A DNA stretch of 64,000 bases from Mycobacterium sp. 3519A (GTDB lineage Bacteria; Actinomycetota; Actinomycetes; Mycobacteriales; Mycobacteriaceae), in assembly GCF_900240945.1 (NCBI RefSeq), contig NZ_OESG01000014.1, positions 2,634,734 to 2,698,733 on the forward strand. The letters are read 5' to 3'. Below the pieces are notes generated by a model. That model searched no databases, was not told the origin of the DNA, and was given only the letters and a program-made list of their open reading frames with translations. The translations under genes and the position numbers were made by a program. Of the stretch, positions 1 through 8,541 are shown in pieces. Position 1 is the first letter of the stretch, and every line of letters begins with the position of its first letter.

Positions 1-1168
1 GCGACTGCCGCGCCTCGAGTATCAGGATGCCCACCAGGCAGATGGCCGACAGGATCGCGACGGCGATCGCGAAAGTCACACCGGCAGTCTGCAAGCCCCA
101 GTGCCGCGCCGCGACGCCTTCACCGACCACCGGCAGTGAGATCGCGACGTACGCGACGACGAAGTACGTCGAACTGACCTCGGCCCGACGGTCGGCGGGT
201 GTGAGTTCGGCGACCGCCGCCAGGCCGCGGCTGAAGCTGATGCCCTGCCCGATACCCGTCACCACCGCGGCCGCGATCAGTCCGGCCAGTGACGAAACCT
301 CCAGCGCCACGGCGAGAACCACCATGCCCGCCACCAGGATCGCGCAACCGATCGCGACGGCGCGGTTCGGATCGAGGTTGCGCGCGGCGAGCTGGGCCAC
401 CGCGGACGCGAAGAAGATGGTGCTGGCGATCAGCCCGGCCACCGCGTGGTTGTCGATGCCGACGACCCCGGAGAGGAACGACGGAGCCACCGCGGCGAAC
501 AGCCCGGTCACCGCGAAGCCGGCGAATGCGGCAAGCGAGGCGACCACGAAAACCGCGCGCACCTCGGGAGGCACCGACAACCGCTGCACACCGATGCTGC
601 CCGTGCGCGCAGATGTTTCCGGGACGACGAACACCGCTACGCCCGCCAACACCGCCAGCACAATGTGCACGACGAAGCTGAGCTTCAGCGGCGCAGGCGC
701 GTACTCCACCAGCAGGCCCGCCAACAACGGCCCCACGCCGAGGCCGCCCATGTTGGCGACCGTCGCCACCGCCGCGGCCTTGGTGCGCCACGACTCGGGT
801 GCGGCCTCGATGACGGCCGCGGTGGCGGTACCGGTGAAGATGCCGGCCGACAGGCCGGACAACACACGCCCGACGAGCAGCAGCGACACCGAGTCGGCGG
901 CGAGGAAGACCGCGGCGCTCGCCAGCGCCGCCACCACACCCGCCAGCAGCACGGGCCGTCTGCCGATCGCATCGGACCAGCGTCCGAACACCAGCAGGGC
1001 GAACAGCACGCCGCCCGCGTACGACGCGTAGATCACCGTGGTGGTCAACACCGCAAAGTGCATGTGCTCGCCGTACAGCGCATACATCGGCGTCGGCAAC
1101 GTGGTGCCGACCATGATGGCCGCGAACGCGTAGGCCAACAGGCCGAAGGTGAAACGTCGAGCGGTCAC
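1..1168 (-). CDS. MFS drug/metabolite exporter (3' end outside window)
   Basis: This is a Major Facilitator Superfamily secondary transporter of the inner membrane; the substrate is unknown. The protein starts MTARRFTFGLLAYAF and shows repeated hydrophobic helices. It carries the MFS loop 2-3 signature (GRWSDAIGRRPVL, about residues 62-74) and the DHA-type helix 5 segment (GPLLAGLL). I chose the GTG at 1168 because an AGGTGG ribosome site lies about 10 nt upstream. At least 389 codons are present and the C-terminus runs off the window edge. It lies 42 bp downstream of the symporter gene in the same direction but has its own ribosome site, so co-transcription is possible but unproven. An alternative call is an arabinose-efflux-type permease. 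Confidence 0.85.
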   Translation of the reverse strand, partial: MTARRFTFGLLAYAFAAIMVGTTLPTPMYALYGEHMHFAVLTTTVIYASYAGGVLFALLVFGRWSDAIGRRPVLLAGVVAALASAAVFLAADSVSLLLVGRVLSGLSAGIFTGTATAAVIEAAPESWRTKAAAVATVANMGGLGVGPLLAGLLVEYAPAPLKLSFVVHIVLAVLAGVAVFVVPETSARTGSIGVQRLSVPPEVRAVFVVASLAAFAGFAVTGLFAAVAPSFLSGVVGIDNHAVAGLIASTIFFASAVAQLAARNLDPNRAVAIGCAILVAGMVVLAVALEVSSLAGLIAAAVVTGIGQGISFSRGLAAVAELTPADRRAEVSSTYFVVAYVAISLPVVGEGVAARHWGLQTAGVTFAIAVAILSAICLVGILILEARQS

Positions 1169-1210
1169 GCGTGAAGATAACCCACCTGGACGCCTCGGTA
1201 ATCCCGCGGT

Positions 1211-2842
1211 TTAGTGGCTGACGGCCTTCTCCGCGCCGATCCCGGTTAGCGAGCGCACCTCGAATTCGGCGTTGACCGCCGGATCGCCGCGCTCGGGTGA
1301 GCTCAGGGTGCCGACGATGCCGAGCAAAAACGCCAGCGGAATCGACACGATGCCCGGATTGGCCAGCGGGAACCAGGCGAAGTCGACGTTCGGCAGCATC
1401 GCGGTCTTGGCGCCGGAGACCGCGGGGGAGAAGACGATCAGCACGATCGTGGAGATCAGGCCGCCGTACATGCTCCACAGTGCGCCGCGGGTGTTGAACC
1501 GCGGCCAGTACAGCGAGTACAGGATCGTCGGCAGGTTGGCCGCCGCCGCGACCGCGAACGCCAGTGCGACCAGGAAGGCGATGTTCTGTTCGGCGGCCAG
1601 GATGCCGAGGCCGATCGCGAGAATGCCGAGCACGACGACCGTGATGCGGGAGACCCGCACCTGTTCGTCCTCGGTCACCTGATGGCTCTTCATCACGCTG
1701 GCGTAGATGTCGTGTGCGAATGAGGTTGCGGCCGTGATGGTCAGGCCGGCTACCACCGCGAGGATGGTCGCGAACGCGACCGCGGAGATCACGCCGAGCA
1801 GGATCACGCCACCGAGTTCGAAGGCGAGCAACGGCGCGGCCGAGTTCTGCGCGCCAGGCGCCGCCAGGATCTCGTCAGGGCCGACCAGCGCGGCGGCGCC
1901 GTAACCCAGTGCCAGCGTGAACAGATAGAACGCGCCGATCAACACGATCGCCCAGACCACCGAGCGGCGGGCCTCTTTGGCCGTCGGCACCGTGTAGAAG
2001 CGCATCAGCACGTGCGGCAGGCCCGCGGTGCCGAGCACCAGGGCCAGCGCCAGCGAGATGAAGTTGATCTGCGACGTCAGCGACGTGCCGTACTGGGCAC
2101 CGGGCGCCAGCACGTCGCGCTTGGCGACTGCCTCGTTGGCCGAACTGGACACCGCGTTCTGTGCGGCGCCGAGGATGTCGGAGAAGTTCAACCCGAACTT
2201 GCCGAGCACGATGACGGTCATCAGCGCGGCGCCGCCGATCAGCAGCACGGCCTTGATGATCTGCACCCAGGTGGTGCCCTTCATCCCGCCGATCAGGACG
2301 TAGACGATCATCAACAAGCCGACGACGGCGATCACCAGCGCCTGGCCCAGATCGCCGGTGACGTTGAGCAGCAGCGCGACCAGGCCGCCCGCGCCCGCCA
2401 TCTGGGCGAGCAGGTAGAACAGGCACACGGCCAGGGTGGTGGTGGCCGCGGCGATGCGTACCGGCCGTTGCCTGAGCCGGAAGCTCAGCACATCGGCCAT
2501 GGTGAATTTGCCTGAGTTCCTGAGCAATTCGGCCACCAGCAGCAGGGCGACCAGCCACGCGACCAGGAACCCGATGGAATACAGGAAGCCGTCGTAACCG
2601 TAAACCGCGATGGCGCCTGCGATGCCGAGGAAGCTGGCCGCAGACAGATAGTCGCCCGATATCGCGATGCCGTTCTGCGGGCCGGTGAAGGCGCGTCCCG
2701 CAGTGAAGAATTCGGCGGCGGTGGTGTTCTTCTTGCTGGCCCGGATCACGATGAACAGGGTGATCGCGACGAACAGCGCGAAGATGCCGATGTTGGCGAC
2801 AGGGTTGCCGACGGCCTCGGCGGCAAGGATGTCGACGGTCAC
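1211..2842 (-). CDS. Sodium:solute symporter, cation/acetate (ActP/MctC-like) type
   Basis: This 543-residue integral membrane protein of the SSS family has about 13 predicted helices. Close relatives are the ActP acetate permease of E. coli and the MctC monocarboxylate carrier of corynebacteria, so the likely substrate is acetate, pyruvate or propionate driven by Na+ or H+. Family features include the segment FFTAGRAFTGPQNGIAISGD near residues 45-64 and the conserved GYDGFLYSIGF stretch. The GTG start overlaps the stop of the upstream DUF485 gene by 4 bp (GTGA), which indicates translational coupling. The DUF485 plus SSS pair is the usual actP arrangement (yjcH-actP). The exact substrate cannot be read from sequence. 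Confidence 0.88.
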   Translation of the reverse strand: MTVDILAAEAVGNPVANIGIFALFVAITLFIVIRASKKNTTAAEFFTAGRAFTGPQNGIAISGDYLSAASFLGIAGAIAVYGYDGFLYSIGFLVAWLVALLLVAELLRNSGKFTMADVLSFRLRQRPVRIAAATTTLAVCLFYLLAQMAGAGGLVALLLNVTGDLGQALVIAVVGLLMIVYVLIGGMKGTTWVQIIKAVLLIGGAALMTVIVLGKFGLNFSDILGAAQNAVSSSANEAVAKRDVLAPGAQYGTSLTSQINFISLALALVLGTAGLPHVLMRFYTVPTAKEARRSVVWAIVLIGAFYLFTLALGYGAAALVGPDEILAAPGAQNSAAPLLAFELGGVILLGVISAVAFATILAVVAGLTITAATSFAHDIYASVMKSHQVTEDEQVRVSRITVVVLGILAIGLGILAAEQNIAFLVALAFAVAAAANLPTILYSLYWPRFNTRGALWSMYGGLISTIVLIVFSPAVSGAKTAMLPNVDFAWFPLANPGIVSIPLAFLLGIVGTLSSPERGDPAVNAEFEVRSLTGIGAEKAVSH

Positions 2843-3189
2843 GCCGCACCGCCTTCTAGCTTGGCGCGAATGGCTGCAGCGCGCGGGTCGAGTTCACGGT
2901 TGGCGAACCGGACGTAGATTCCTGTGATGACGAATGTCGACACGAATTGGCCGAGGCCGATGAGCAATCCGACGTTGATGTTGCCCCACACCTTGATGGC
3001 CATGAAGTCATGTGCGAACGCGCCGAGCAGCACGTAGGCGAAGTACCAGACCAGGAATACCGCGCTCATCGGAAAGACGAAGCGGCGCAGCCTGTTTCGC
3101 AACTCGTGAAACTCCGGACTGGACTGCACGGCCAGATACTCTTCGCCGCTGACAATGGTTTCCTGCGGTGGATGTTGGGTCCCGGGCAC
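2839..3189 (-). CDS. DUF485 family membrane protein (YjcH-like partner of the symporter)
   Basis: This small inner-membrane protein has the DUF485 layout: an FHELRNRLRRFVFPMSAVF entry helix, then a second helix ending in YVRFANRELDP. Such proteins are encoded directly before ActP-type symporters and are presumed accessory. The frame is open back to a GTG at 3249. I prefer the GTG at 3189 (protein begins PGTQHPPQET, 116 residues) because a clear GGAG ribosome site sits 5 nt before it, whereas the longer form adds an unlikely Arg/Ser-rich extension. Its stop overlaps the symporter start, so the two are translated as a coupled pair. Confidence 0.85.
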   Translation of the reverse strand: MPGTQHPPQETIVSGEEYLAVQSSPEFHELRNRLRRFVFPMSAVFLVWYFAYVLLGAFAHDFMAIKVWGNINVGLLIGLGQFVSTFVITGIYVRFANRELDPRAAAIRAKLEGGAA

Positions 3190-3304
3190 GGTGACTCCTG
3201 ACCTCGATGTGTAGTTGTGCGCGCGGCCGCGCGGTGAGACCTGCGTCACAATAAGCTAGTTCCCAGGCAACTCCAAGCTCAAACGCGGGATCTAGACTGA
3301 CGAA

Positions 3305-3883
3305 GTGGCGAAACTGCAGCTAGTTCAAGACCCGGCGGCCGACGCGCTGCTGGAGTCCAATCCGTTTGCGCTGCTGGTGGGCATGCTTCTCGACCAGCAG
3401 TACCCGATGGAGGCGGCGTTCGCGGGGCCGAAGAAGATCGCCGACCGGATGGGCGGGGTGGACGCCCGCGAGATCGCCGATTACGACCCCGACAAATTCG
3501 CGGCGCTGTGCTCGAAAACTCCTGCAATTCACCGCTTTCCGGGATCCATGGCAAAGCGGATCCAGGATCTGGCGCAGATCATCGTCGACCAGTACGACGG
3601 TGACGCGTCGGCGCTGTGGACAGGGGGCGATCCGGACGGGCCCGAGGTGTTGCGTCGAATCAAGGCGCTGCCGGGGTTCGGCGAGCAGAAGGCCAAGATC
3701 TTCCTCGCGCTGCTGGGCAAGCAGTACGGGGTGACGCCGAAGGGGTGGCGGCAAGCGGCGGGGGACTACGGCAAGGCCGGGTCGTTCATGTCGGTGGCCG
3801 ACGTGACAGACGCGGGGTCGCTGGAAAAGGTGCGGTCGTACAAGAAGCAGGCGAAGGCGGCAGCCAAGGCTGCGAAGGCCTAG
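3305..3883 (+). CDS. HhH-GPD type base-excision DNA repair protein
   Basis: This 192-residue cytosolic protein belongs to the helix-hairpin-helix DNA glycosylase superfamily in the short actinobacterial version; it corresponds in position and type to M. tuberculosis Rv1156. Visible features are the N-terminal helix SNPFALLVGMLLDQQ and the HhH element around residues 122-133 (IKALPGFGEQKA). The C-terminus is rich in Lys and Ala. The family lacks the Cys cluster of Nth/MutY-type [4Fe-4S] enzymes. The damaged base is unknown. A TAGACT -10 box lies 6 nt before the GTG, so the transcript is probably leaderless. Its TAG stop overlaps the stop of the convergent recombinase gene by 4 bp. Confidence 0.83.
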   Translation: MAKLQLVQDPAADALLESNPFALLVGMLLDQQYPMEAAFAGPKKIADRMGGVDAREIADYDPDKFAALCSKTPAIHRFPGSMAKRIQDLAQIIVDQYDGDASALWTGGDPDGPEVLRRIKALPGFGEQKAKIFLALLGKQYGVTPKGWRQAAGDYGKAGSFMSVADVTDAGSLEKVRSYKKQAKAAAKAAKA

Positions 3884-4266
3884 CTCGCGCGGTGGTCGTG
3901 CTGCAGGTCGAGTTGGGCCAGTGACGTCAGGATGTGGGCGACGACGCGGCCCGTCGACGTCCCGGTGTCGAGGCCTTCCTTCAACGTGCGCAGCCTGATT
4001 CCGCGGTCGGTGAGGTCGGCGATGGTGCGCGTCACCTCGGCGGCCGAGCGGCCCAGGCGGTCGACCGCGACCACCACGACGGTGTCGCCCGAACGCGCGT
4101 AGCTCAACATCGCGTGCAGGCCGGCGCGGGCGCGCTCGGCGGTATCGGACAACTTGTCGGTGAACACCCGTCGCGGGTCGACGCCTGCAGCATTGAGTTC
4201 CGCGAGCTGTCCTTCAAGGTTCTGCTCGGCGGCGCTGGCTGTGGCGTAGCCCAGCGTGCAGGTCAC
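3880..4266 (-). CDS. Orphan serine-recombinase (resolvase) catalytic domain
   Basis: The 128-residue protein covers only the N-terminal catalytic domain of resolvase/invertase enzymes. The nucleophile Ser is at residue 11 (GYATAS, matching YARVS in classical resolvases) and the DRLGRS motif is at 69-74. The invariant Arg two residues before the serine is Thr9 here. No C-terminal DNA-binding helix-turn-helix follows, because the frame stops soon after residue 125. It is therefore probably a recombinase remnant or a domain with another role, not an active site-specific recombinase. No attachment sites or transposon ends were seen near it. The GTG start is the only good one in frame. Confidence 0.75.
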   Translation of the reverse strand: MTCTLGYATASAAEQNLEGQLAELNAAGVDPRRVFTDKLSDTAERARAGLHAMLSYARSGDTVVVVAVDRLGRSAAEVTRTIADLTDRGIRLRTLKEGLDTGTSTGRVVAHILTSLAQLDLQHDHRAS

Positions 4267-4341
4267 CGATCCAAGGTCTCACGGCTGCCGTCGCGAAGGG
4301 AAGCGATGACACCGCATCGATTTCAGCTAACTGCCGAACCG

Positions 4342-5010
4342 TTACCCGACGACAAACGGCTCGCCGTCGAAGCGTTCGCGGGTCGCCAGTTCGGTGACCG
4401 GCTTGCGGGTCAGTTTGGAGAACTGCTTGACCGGTTTACCGATCGGAAGGATGGCGGCGATCGCGTAGTCGTCGGGGATGCCGAGCAGTTCTTTGACACG
4501 TGGCTCCTCGGCCACTGCCATGGTGGTCAGCACGCCGCCGTAGCCTTCGTTGCGCGCAGCGAGCAGGATGTTCCAGACGAGCGGATAGATCGAGGCGCCC
4601 GCGATGACGCCGATGCGGTCGAGATTCTGGTCGAACGCCGCGCAGACGTTGAGATCCACTGTGACGACGAGGACCGCGGCGGCGCTGAGCACGGGCGCGC
4701 CGAGCTGGGCCGGCACCTCGGTGGCGGCGACCTGTTCGGGCGAAACCTTCATGGGCCGCACCGGGTTCCACGGGCCCTCGCCGTTTCTGGACTGCGCGAT
4801 GTAGCGCTGCGCGCCGGTGACGCTGAGTTCGACGATCGCCTCGCGGGTGGCCTCCTCCCGTACGACGATCACCCGCGCTCCCTGGCGGTTGCCGCCGCTG
4901 GGTGCGAAGCGGGCGTTGTCGAGGATGCGCTCGATGACTTCGTCCGGCACGGGGTCGTCGGTGAATCGGCGGGCCGCGCCGGTGGTGCGCATCACGTCAT
5001 ACAAGTCCAT
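4342..5010 (-). CDS. Nitroreductase family FMN oxidoreductase
   Basis: This is a 222-residue NAD(P)H-dependent flavoprotein of the nitroreductase fold, normally a cytosolic dimer. The FMN phosphate-binding segment TTGAARRFTDDPV lies close to the N-terminus, followed by the typical RFAPSGGNRQ motif and, near the C-terminus, the GYGGVLTT and LGIPDDYAIAAILPIGKP segments that close the flavin site. The substrate (nitro compound, quinone or dehydroacyl group) is unknown. I prefer the ATG at 5010 (GGAAG site 9 nt upstream) over the ATG at 5019; the frame stays open further but runs into the divergent gene. It is divergent to the DUF1059 mini-gene, with about 30 bp between the starts. Confidence 0.85.
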   Translation of the reverse strand: MDLYDVMRTTGAARRFTDDPVPDEVIERILDNARFAPSGGNRQGARVIVVREEATREAIVELSVTGAQRYIAQSRNGEGPWNPVRPMKVSPEQVAATEVPAQLGAPVLSAAAVLVVTVDLNVCAAFDQNLDRIGVIAGASIYPLVWNILLAARNEGYGGVLTTMAVAEEPRVKELLGIPDDYAIAAILPIGKPVKQFSKLTRKPVTELATRERFDGEPFVVG

Positions 5011-5043
5011 GACCGCCATCTTCCGATATGCGATTGTGAACAT

Positions 5044-5190
5044 ATGAAGACTCATCTGAACTGTCCCTGTGGTGAGGCCATCACCGGCAAGGACGAGGAC
5101 GACCTCGTCGAGAAGGCCCAGGCTCATCTGGCCGAGGCACATCCCGGCCGCGAGTACGACCGGGACATGATCCTCTTTATGGCCTACTGA
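5044..5190 (+). CDS. DUF1059 family small protein
   Basis: This 48-residue protein begins MKTHLNCPCGEAITG and ends MILFMAY. The CPCG cysteine pair and the spacing to the AHLAEAHPG histidine segment are characteristic of DUF1059, small proteins thought to bind a metal through Cys/His, function unknown. ATG 5044 is the natural start; a GATTGT-like -10 box 6 nt upstream suggests a leaderless message. It is transcribed divergently from the nitroreductase, and the two may share regulation. Confidence 0.75.
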   Translation: MKTHLNCPCGEAITGKDEDDLVEKAQAHLAEAHPGREYDRDMILFMAY

Positions 5191-5305
5191 CCGTCACGGC
5201 ACGGTCTGGTTGTCGGTTGTTTCCCCGCCCACCGGCCGCGGAGGTGGCGAAATCACTCGGGCGGCAACGCTACTTCTTGACGGTGTGTTGCGGGTCCACG
5301 CCGAA

Positions 5306-6277
5306 CTAGGGAACGACCGTCGAGCCGATCGTCGGCATGAATTGGCACTGCTTGTCGACCGTGGTGACCTGTCCGAAGATCGTCGAGATGATGCTGCCCG
5401 AGCCGGTGTCGACGATGGCCGACAGCGTCGTCGGCCCGTTCGGGTTGATATCAGGCCGCGGCTTCAGCGTCGCGCTGCCCGACTTGCCCGTCGTCAGATT
5501 CACCCACGTGACGTTCAACGGCAGCTTCTGCTCCGCCGCGGGCGCGGGGGTGCCGATCGCGGTGAACACATAGGCCGTCTGGCCCGCGGTCGGTCCGGGC
5601 GACGGGATCTTCGCCGGACCCGCGACCGAGATCGCGGTCGCCAACACATTGCCGCCGTCGGCCAGGCACCCGTTGCTGATCGACGGATACAGGAAGTCCT
5701 GCGTCGTCGGTGAGTCAGGACCGAAGCCGGGCGCCGTGGCCGGGGCAGCCGCGGGATCGGGTGCGGGCGCGGGTGCCGGAGCCGCCTCGGGGGCGGGTGC
5801 CGCCGCTGCAACCGGAATCGCCGCGGGTGCCGCCGCTGGAGCCGCCGCGGGTGCCGGAGCGGGCGGGAGCACCGGTGCCGCATCGGGCACCGGACCGACG
5901 GCGTGCGCCGGATCAACCCCCAGCGGCAGATGCGCCTCCGCGCCCGGCACCGCGCCGGGCGCGGGGACGTGAGCGACGAACTGGTTCACAGCCGTCGCCA
6001 CGTTCCGCGAATCCGACGGCAGCGCCGAGTTTCCCGCGAAAGCGGCCGCGGCGGCCATCAACATCGAGGCGGCGTTGGTCGGATCCGCCGCGGCCTGTTG
6101 TATCGCCGGGCCGATGCCCTGCACCGCCGACAAGCCCGGCGCCTGCAACGCATCGATCGGCAGCGGCGCGGGCGCCGGGTCGGCATTGGCCGCCGGCACC
6201 ATTCCACCCAACAGCAGCGCTACCGACGACCCGACGACGGCCGCGGCGCCGCCGAACTTCGTCCTGATCGATCCCAT
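5306..6277 (-). CDS. Secreted Ala/Pro-rich protein, Rv1157c-like
   Basis: This 323-residue exported protein begins with a signal peptide (MGSIRTKFGGAAAVVG, hydrophobic core, cleavage near AANA-DPAPAP). It then has a helical domain (about 35-110, with DPTNAASMLMAAAAAFAGN), a long Pro/Ala low-complexity stretch (about 125-190), and a folded C-terminal domain with three cysteines (NGCLADGGN, DKQCQF) and beta-rich sequence. The order matches M. tuberculosis Rv1157c-Rv1158c-pimE. Function is unknown; an envelope location is inferred. The ATG at 6277 has a GGGGA site 4 nt upstream. It lies 44 bp after the Rv1158c-like gene in the same direction, so an operon is likely. Confidence 0.82.
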   Translation of the reverse strand: MGSIRTKFGGAAAVVGSSVALLLGGMVPAANADPAPAPLPIDALQAPGLSAVQGIGPAIQQAAADPTNAASMLMAAAAAFAGNSALPSDSRNVATAVNQFVAHVPAPGAVPGAEAHLPLGVDPAHAVGPVPDAAPVLPPAPAPAAAPAAAPAAIPVAAAAPAPEAAPAPAPAPDPAAAPATAPGFGPDSPTTQDFLYPSISNGCLADGGNVLATAISVAGPAKIPSPGPTAGQTAYVFTAIGTPAPAAEQKLPLNVTWVNLTTGKSGSATLKPRPDINPNGPTTLSAIVDTGSGSIISTIFGQVTTVDKQCQFMPTIGSTVVP

Positions 6278-6321
6278 GATGTCCCCGATTCCTGGTAGTG
6301 GTTATCGCTGCGCAGGTGTCG

Positions 6322-6873
6322 TCACGGCAGGGCCGACAACGGCATCAACAGCGGTGCGACGCTCGCGGCCGGTGCAGGGGCAGCAGCAGGAGCAGCCGGG
6401 GCGGCGGGAGCGGCAACCGGAGCCGCGGGTGCGGCCGCCGGAGTCGCCGCGGGCAACAGGCCTGCCAACGGCATGCCCTGCGGCAGCAGCGAGGCGAGGC
6501 CGGTCGGCAATCCGGACAACAGGTTCTGCGGCGCCGGTGCGGCGGCAGCAGCCGGTGCGGCCGCGGGGGCCGCCGGAGCCTGCGGAAGCGTGAGCGACGC
6601 CGTCGCGGGCGGCGCGGGGGTGGCCGCTGGCGCCGCCGCAGGAGCCGCGGCCTGCGTACCGCTGAGCACTGACGTCAGGCCCTGCATCAGGGTGGTCGCG
6701 GCGGCCGGGTTGGTCGCCAACTGCTGCAGGAACGGCAGGCCGGGCACGCCAGGAGTGGGCGCCGGCGCGGCTGCCGGCTCAGCTGCCGCGGTGGCGCTGA
6801 GTCCCAATGCGACCGGTACCGCACTCGCCGCGGCGATCATGCTGGTGACAAGCATTTTTCTGGTGAATTTCAT
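6322..6873 (-). CDS. Secreted Ala/Pro-rich protein, Rv1158c-like
   Basis: This 183-residue exported protein has an N-terminal signal peptide ([16 protein letters not shown], cleavage after TAAA or AEPAAA). The mature part is almost entirely low-complexity Ala/Pro, broken by short hydrophobic helices ([21 protein letters not shown] and [19 protein letters not shown]). It resembles M. tuberculosis Rv1158c in size, composition and place. The ATG has a GGGAG site 4 nt upstream. It is divergent to pimE, and the 113-bp gap holds a GTTAC direct-repeat array. No enzymatic motif is visible; a wall- or surface-associated role is a guess. Confidence 0.8.
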   Translation of the reverse strand: MKFTRKMLVTSMIAAASAVPVALGLSATAAAEPAAAPAPTPGVPGLPFLQQLATNPAAATTLMQGLTSVLSGTQAAAPAAAPAATPAPPATASLTLPQAPAAPAAAPAAAAAPAPQNLLSGLPTGLASLLPQGMPLAGLLPAATPAAAPAAPVAAPAAPAAPAAAPAPAASVAPLLMPLSALP

Positions 6874-6920
6874 GGTTCTCCCAATTCGTTGGTGGCACGC
6901 CTGGGCCCGACAGTCGTCCA

Positions 6921-6943
6921 GTTACTGGTGTTACTCAAGTGAC
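6921..6943. promoter_or_regulatory. Triple direct repeat GTTAC/GTTAC/GTGAC, 9-bp period
   Basis: Three copies (GTTAC at 6921, GTTAC at 6930, GTGAC at 6939) recur at exactly 9 bp in the gap between the Rv1158c-like gene and pimE. Head-to-tail repeats of this kind are typical of OmpR/PhoB-class response-regulator sites, but the regulator cannot be named from sequence alone. The site is about 47 nt upstream of the Rv1158c-like start. Confidence 0.4.
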
Positions 6944-6986
6944 ACGTGTGGCGGTTATTCAACCGTTACGGATGCGAAGGGAATCG

Positions 6987-8243
6987 GTGACCGTCGCTAG
7001 AGTCGGGCGGATAGACACCTCGACTGACGCCGCACCGCGCATGGCCGCCCGCTTGGCCGCCGCGGCGCCCGTGCTTTTGGCGCTCAGCATCGCCGCGCGC
7101 TTCGCGTGGACCTACCTGGTGCCCAACGGCGCCAACTTCGTCGACCTTCGCGTGTATGTCGGCGGCGCGGCGGCACTCGACCACCGCGGCACGCTGTACG
7201 ACTACGTCTACGCCGACCAGACGCCCGACTTTCCGCTGCCCTTCACCTATCCGCCGTTCGCGGCCGTCGTGTTCTATCCACTGCATCTGATTCCGTTCGG
7301 AATCCTCGCGTTCGCTTGGCAACTCGGCATCATCGCCGCGCTCTACGGTGTGGCGCGGATCAGCCAGCGACTGGTGACCGGTCCGCAGAGCGATCGACGC
7401 ATCGCGATGGTGTGGACCGCGGTGGGCATCTGGATCGAACCGCTGCGCAGCACCTTCGACTACGGCCAGATCAACGTGCTCCTCACGCTGGCCGTGTTGT
7501 ACGCCGTCTACAGCACGCGCTGGTGGCTGTCCGGGCTGCTGGTCGGACTCGCGGCAGGTGTGAAACTCACGCCTGCGGTGTCCGGTTTGTACTTCGTCGG
7601 CGCGAGGCGATGGGGCGCCGTGGTGTTCTCTGCGGTGGTGTTCTTCGCGACCATCGCGGTCTCTGCGCTCGTCGTCGGCGACCAAACCCGTTACTACTTC
7701 ACGGAATTGCTCGGCAACGCCGACCGCGTGGGCCCGATCGGGACGTCGTTCAACCAGTCATGGCGCGGCGGGATTTCGCGGATCCTCGGACACGACGCCG
7801 GCTACGGGCCGATCGTGATAACAGGCATCGTGGTCACTGCGGTGCTCGCGGTGCTTGCGTGGCGCGCCATCGGCGGTGCTGCCGACCGGCTCGGCGCCAT
7901 CGTCATCGTGCAACTGTTCGGGCTGCTGCTGTCGCCGATCTCGTGGACCCATCACTGGGTGTGGCTGATCCCGCTGATGATCTGGCTGCTGCACGGCCCG
8001 CTGCGGCACCGCCTCGGCGCAAGAGTGCTGGGCTGGGGCTGGCTCGTCCTCACCCTGATCGGCGTGCCGTGGCTGCTGAGCTTCGCGCAGCCGACGATCT
8101 GGGTGATCTCCCGGCCGTGGTACCTGGCCTGGGCCGGCCTGATCTACATCGTCGCCACGCTGGCGACGCTTGGGTGGATCGCCGCTACGGGTTCCCGACG
8201 ATCTGATTTATCTCCCGCGCCATCGCCAGATCCCTCTCGGTGA
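6987..8243 (+). CDS. pimE: PimE, polyprenol-phosphate-mannose-dependent alpha-1,2-mannosyltransferase
   Basis: This polytopic GT-C glycosyltransferase adds the fifth mannose to phosphatidylinositol mannosides (Ac-PIM4 to Ac-PIM5), using polyprenyl-phosphate-mannose on the periplasmic face. It commits PIM4 to polar PIMs rather than to LM/LAM. It has about 10 hydrophobic segments. The segment [20 protein letters not shown] just after the first helix carries the conserved acidic residue of the first periplasmic loop. I chose GTG 6987 (GAAGG site 6 nt before it, 418 residues) over GTG 6939. The neighbours (Rv1157c/Rv1158c-like upstream, dehydratase and mutT2 downstream) match M. tuberculosis Rv1159. 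Its 3' end overlaps the convergent dehydratase gene by 59 bp. LpqW, which modulates this step, lies about 13 kb away. Confidence 0.9.
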   Translation: MTVARVGRIDTSTDAAPRMAARLAAAAPVLLALSIAARFAWTYLVPNGANFVDLRVYVGGAAALDHRGTLYDYVYADQTPDFPLPFTYPPFAAVVFYPLHLIPFGILAFAWQLGIIAALYGVARISQRLVTGPQSDRRIAMVWTAVGIWIEPLRSTFDYGQINVLLTLAVLYAVYSTRWWLSGLLVGLAAGVKLTPAVSGLYFVGARRWGAVVFSAVVFFATIAVSALVVGDQTRYYFTELLGNADRVGPIGTSFNQSWRGGISRILGHDAGYGPIVITGIVVTAVLAVLAWRAIGGAADRLGAIVIVQLFGLLLSPISWTHHWVWLIPLMIWLLHGPLRHRLGARVLGWGWLVLTLIGVPWLLSFAQPTIWVISRPWYLAWAGLIYIVATLATLGWIAATGSRRSDLSPAPSPDPSR

Positions 8244-8472
8244 TTCCGCCCTCCGAATGCGTCACCAACGCAAAAGTCACTGTCCGCCAGCGGATGTCGA
8301 TGTCGGGGTGATGGTCTTTCTGCTCCGCCTTCTCGCCGACGCGGCGCACGGCGTCGATACCGTCGAGGAAGGCGGGAAACTTGACCGAGCGGCGCAGTGC
8401 GCCACCAGCGCGTGCCCAGCCGGGTAGGTCCGGCAGCGCGGCATCTACTTGGTCGTCCGTCAACACAGCCAT
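8185..8472 (-). CDS. 4a-hydroxytetrahydrobiopterin (pterin-4a-carbinolamine) dehydratase
   Basis: This 95-residue protein of the PCD/DCoH family dehydrates 4a-hydroxytetrahydropterin to regenerate pterin cofactor; in actinobacteria the true role is uncertain because aromatic amino-acid hydroxylases are rare. The signature [16 protein letters not shown] at about residues 47-62 contains the paired active-site histidines. The length is typical. It starts at ATG 8472 ([13 protein letters not shown]). Its last 59 bp lie under the 3' end of the convergent pimE gene. The position matches Rv1159A of M. tuberculosis. Confidence 0.88.
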   Translation of the reverse strand: MAVLTDDQVDAALPDLPGWARAGGALRRSVKFPAFLDGIDAVRRVGEKAEQKDHHPDIDIRWRTVTFALVTHSEGGITERDLAMAREINQIVGNP

Positions 8473-8541
8473 CTAGCCAACGTAGCGCGAGCGTGGTTCG
8501 CCTGACAGGTCCCTGACAGACACATTTCGCAGGATTGAGGT

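Noticed and set aside
120..1478. Minus-strand frame of 452 codons over the MFS and symporter genes
   Set aside because: It is a +1 shadow of the MFS reading, Arg-rich, and crosses the symporter stop.
3880..4266. Active transposon or integron resolvase
   Set aside because: No DNA-binding domain, missing catalytic Arg, and no transposase, inverted ends or att sites around it.
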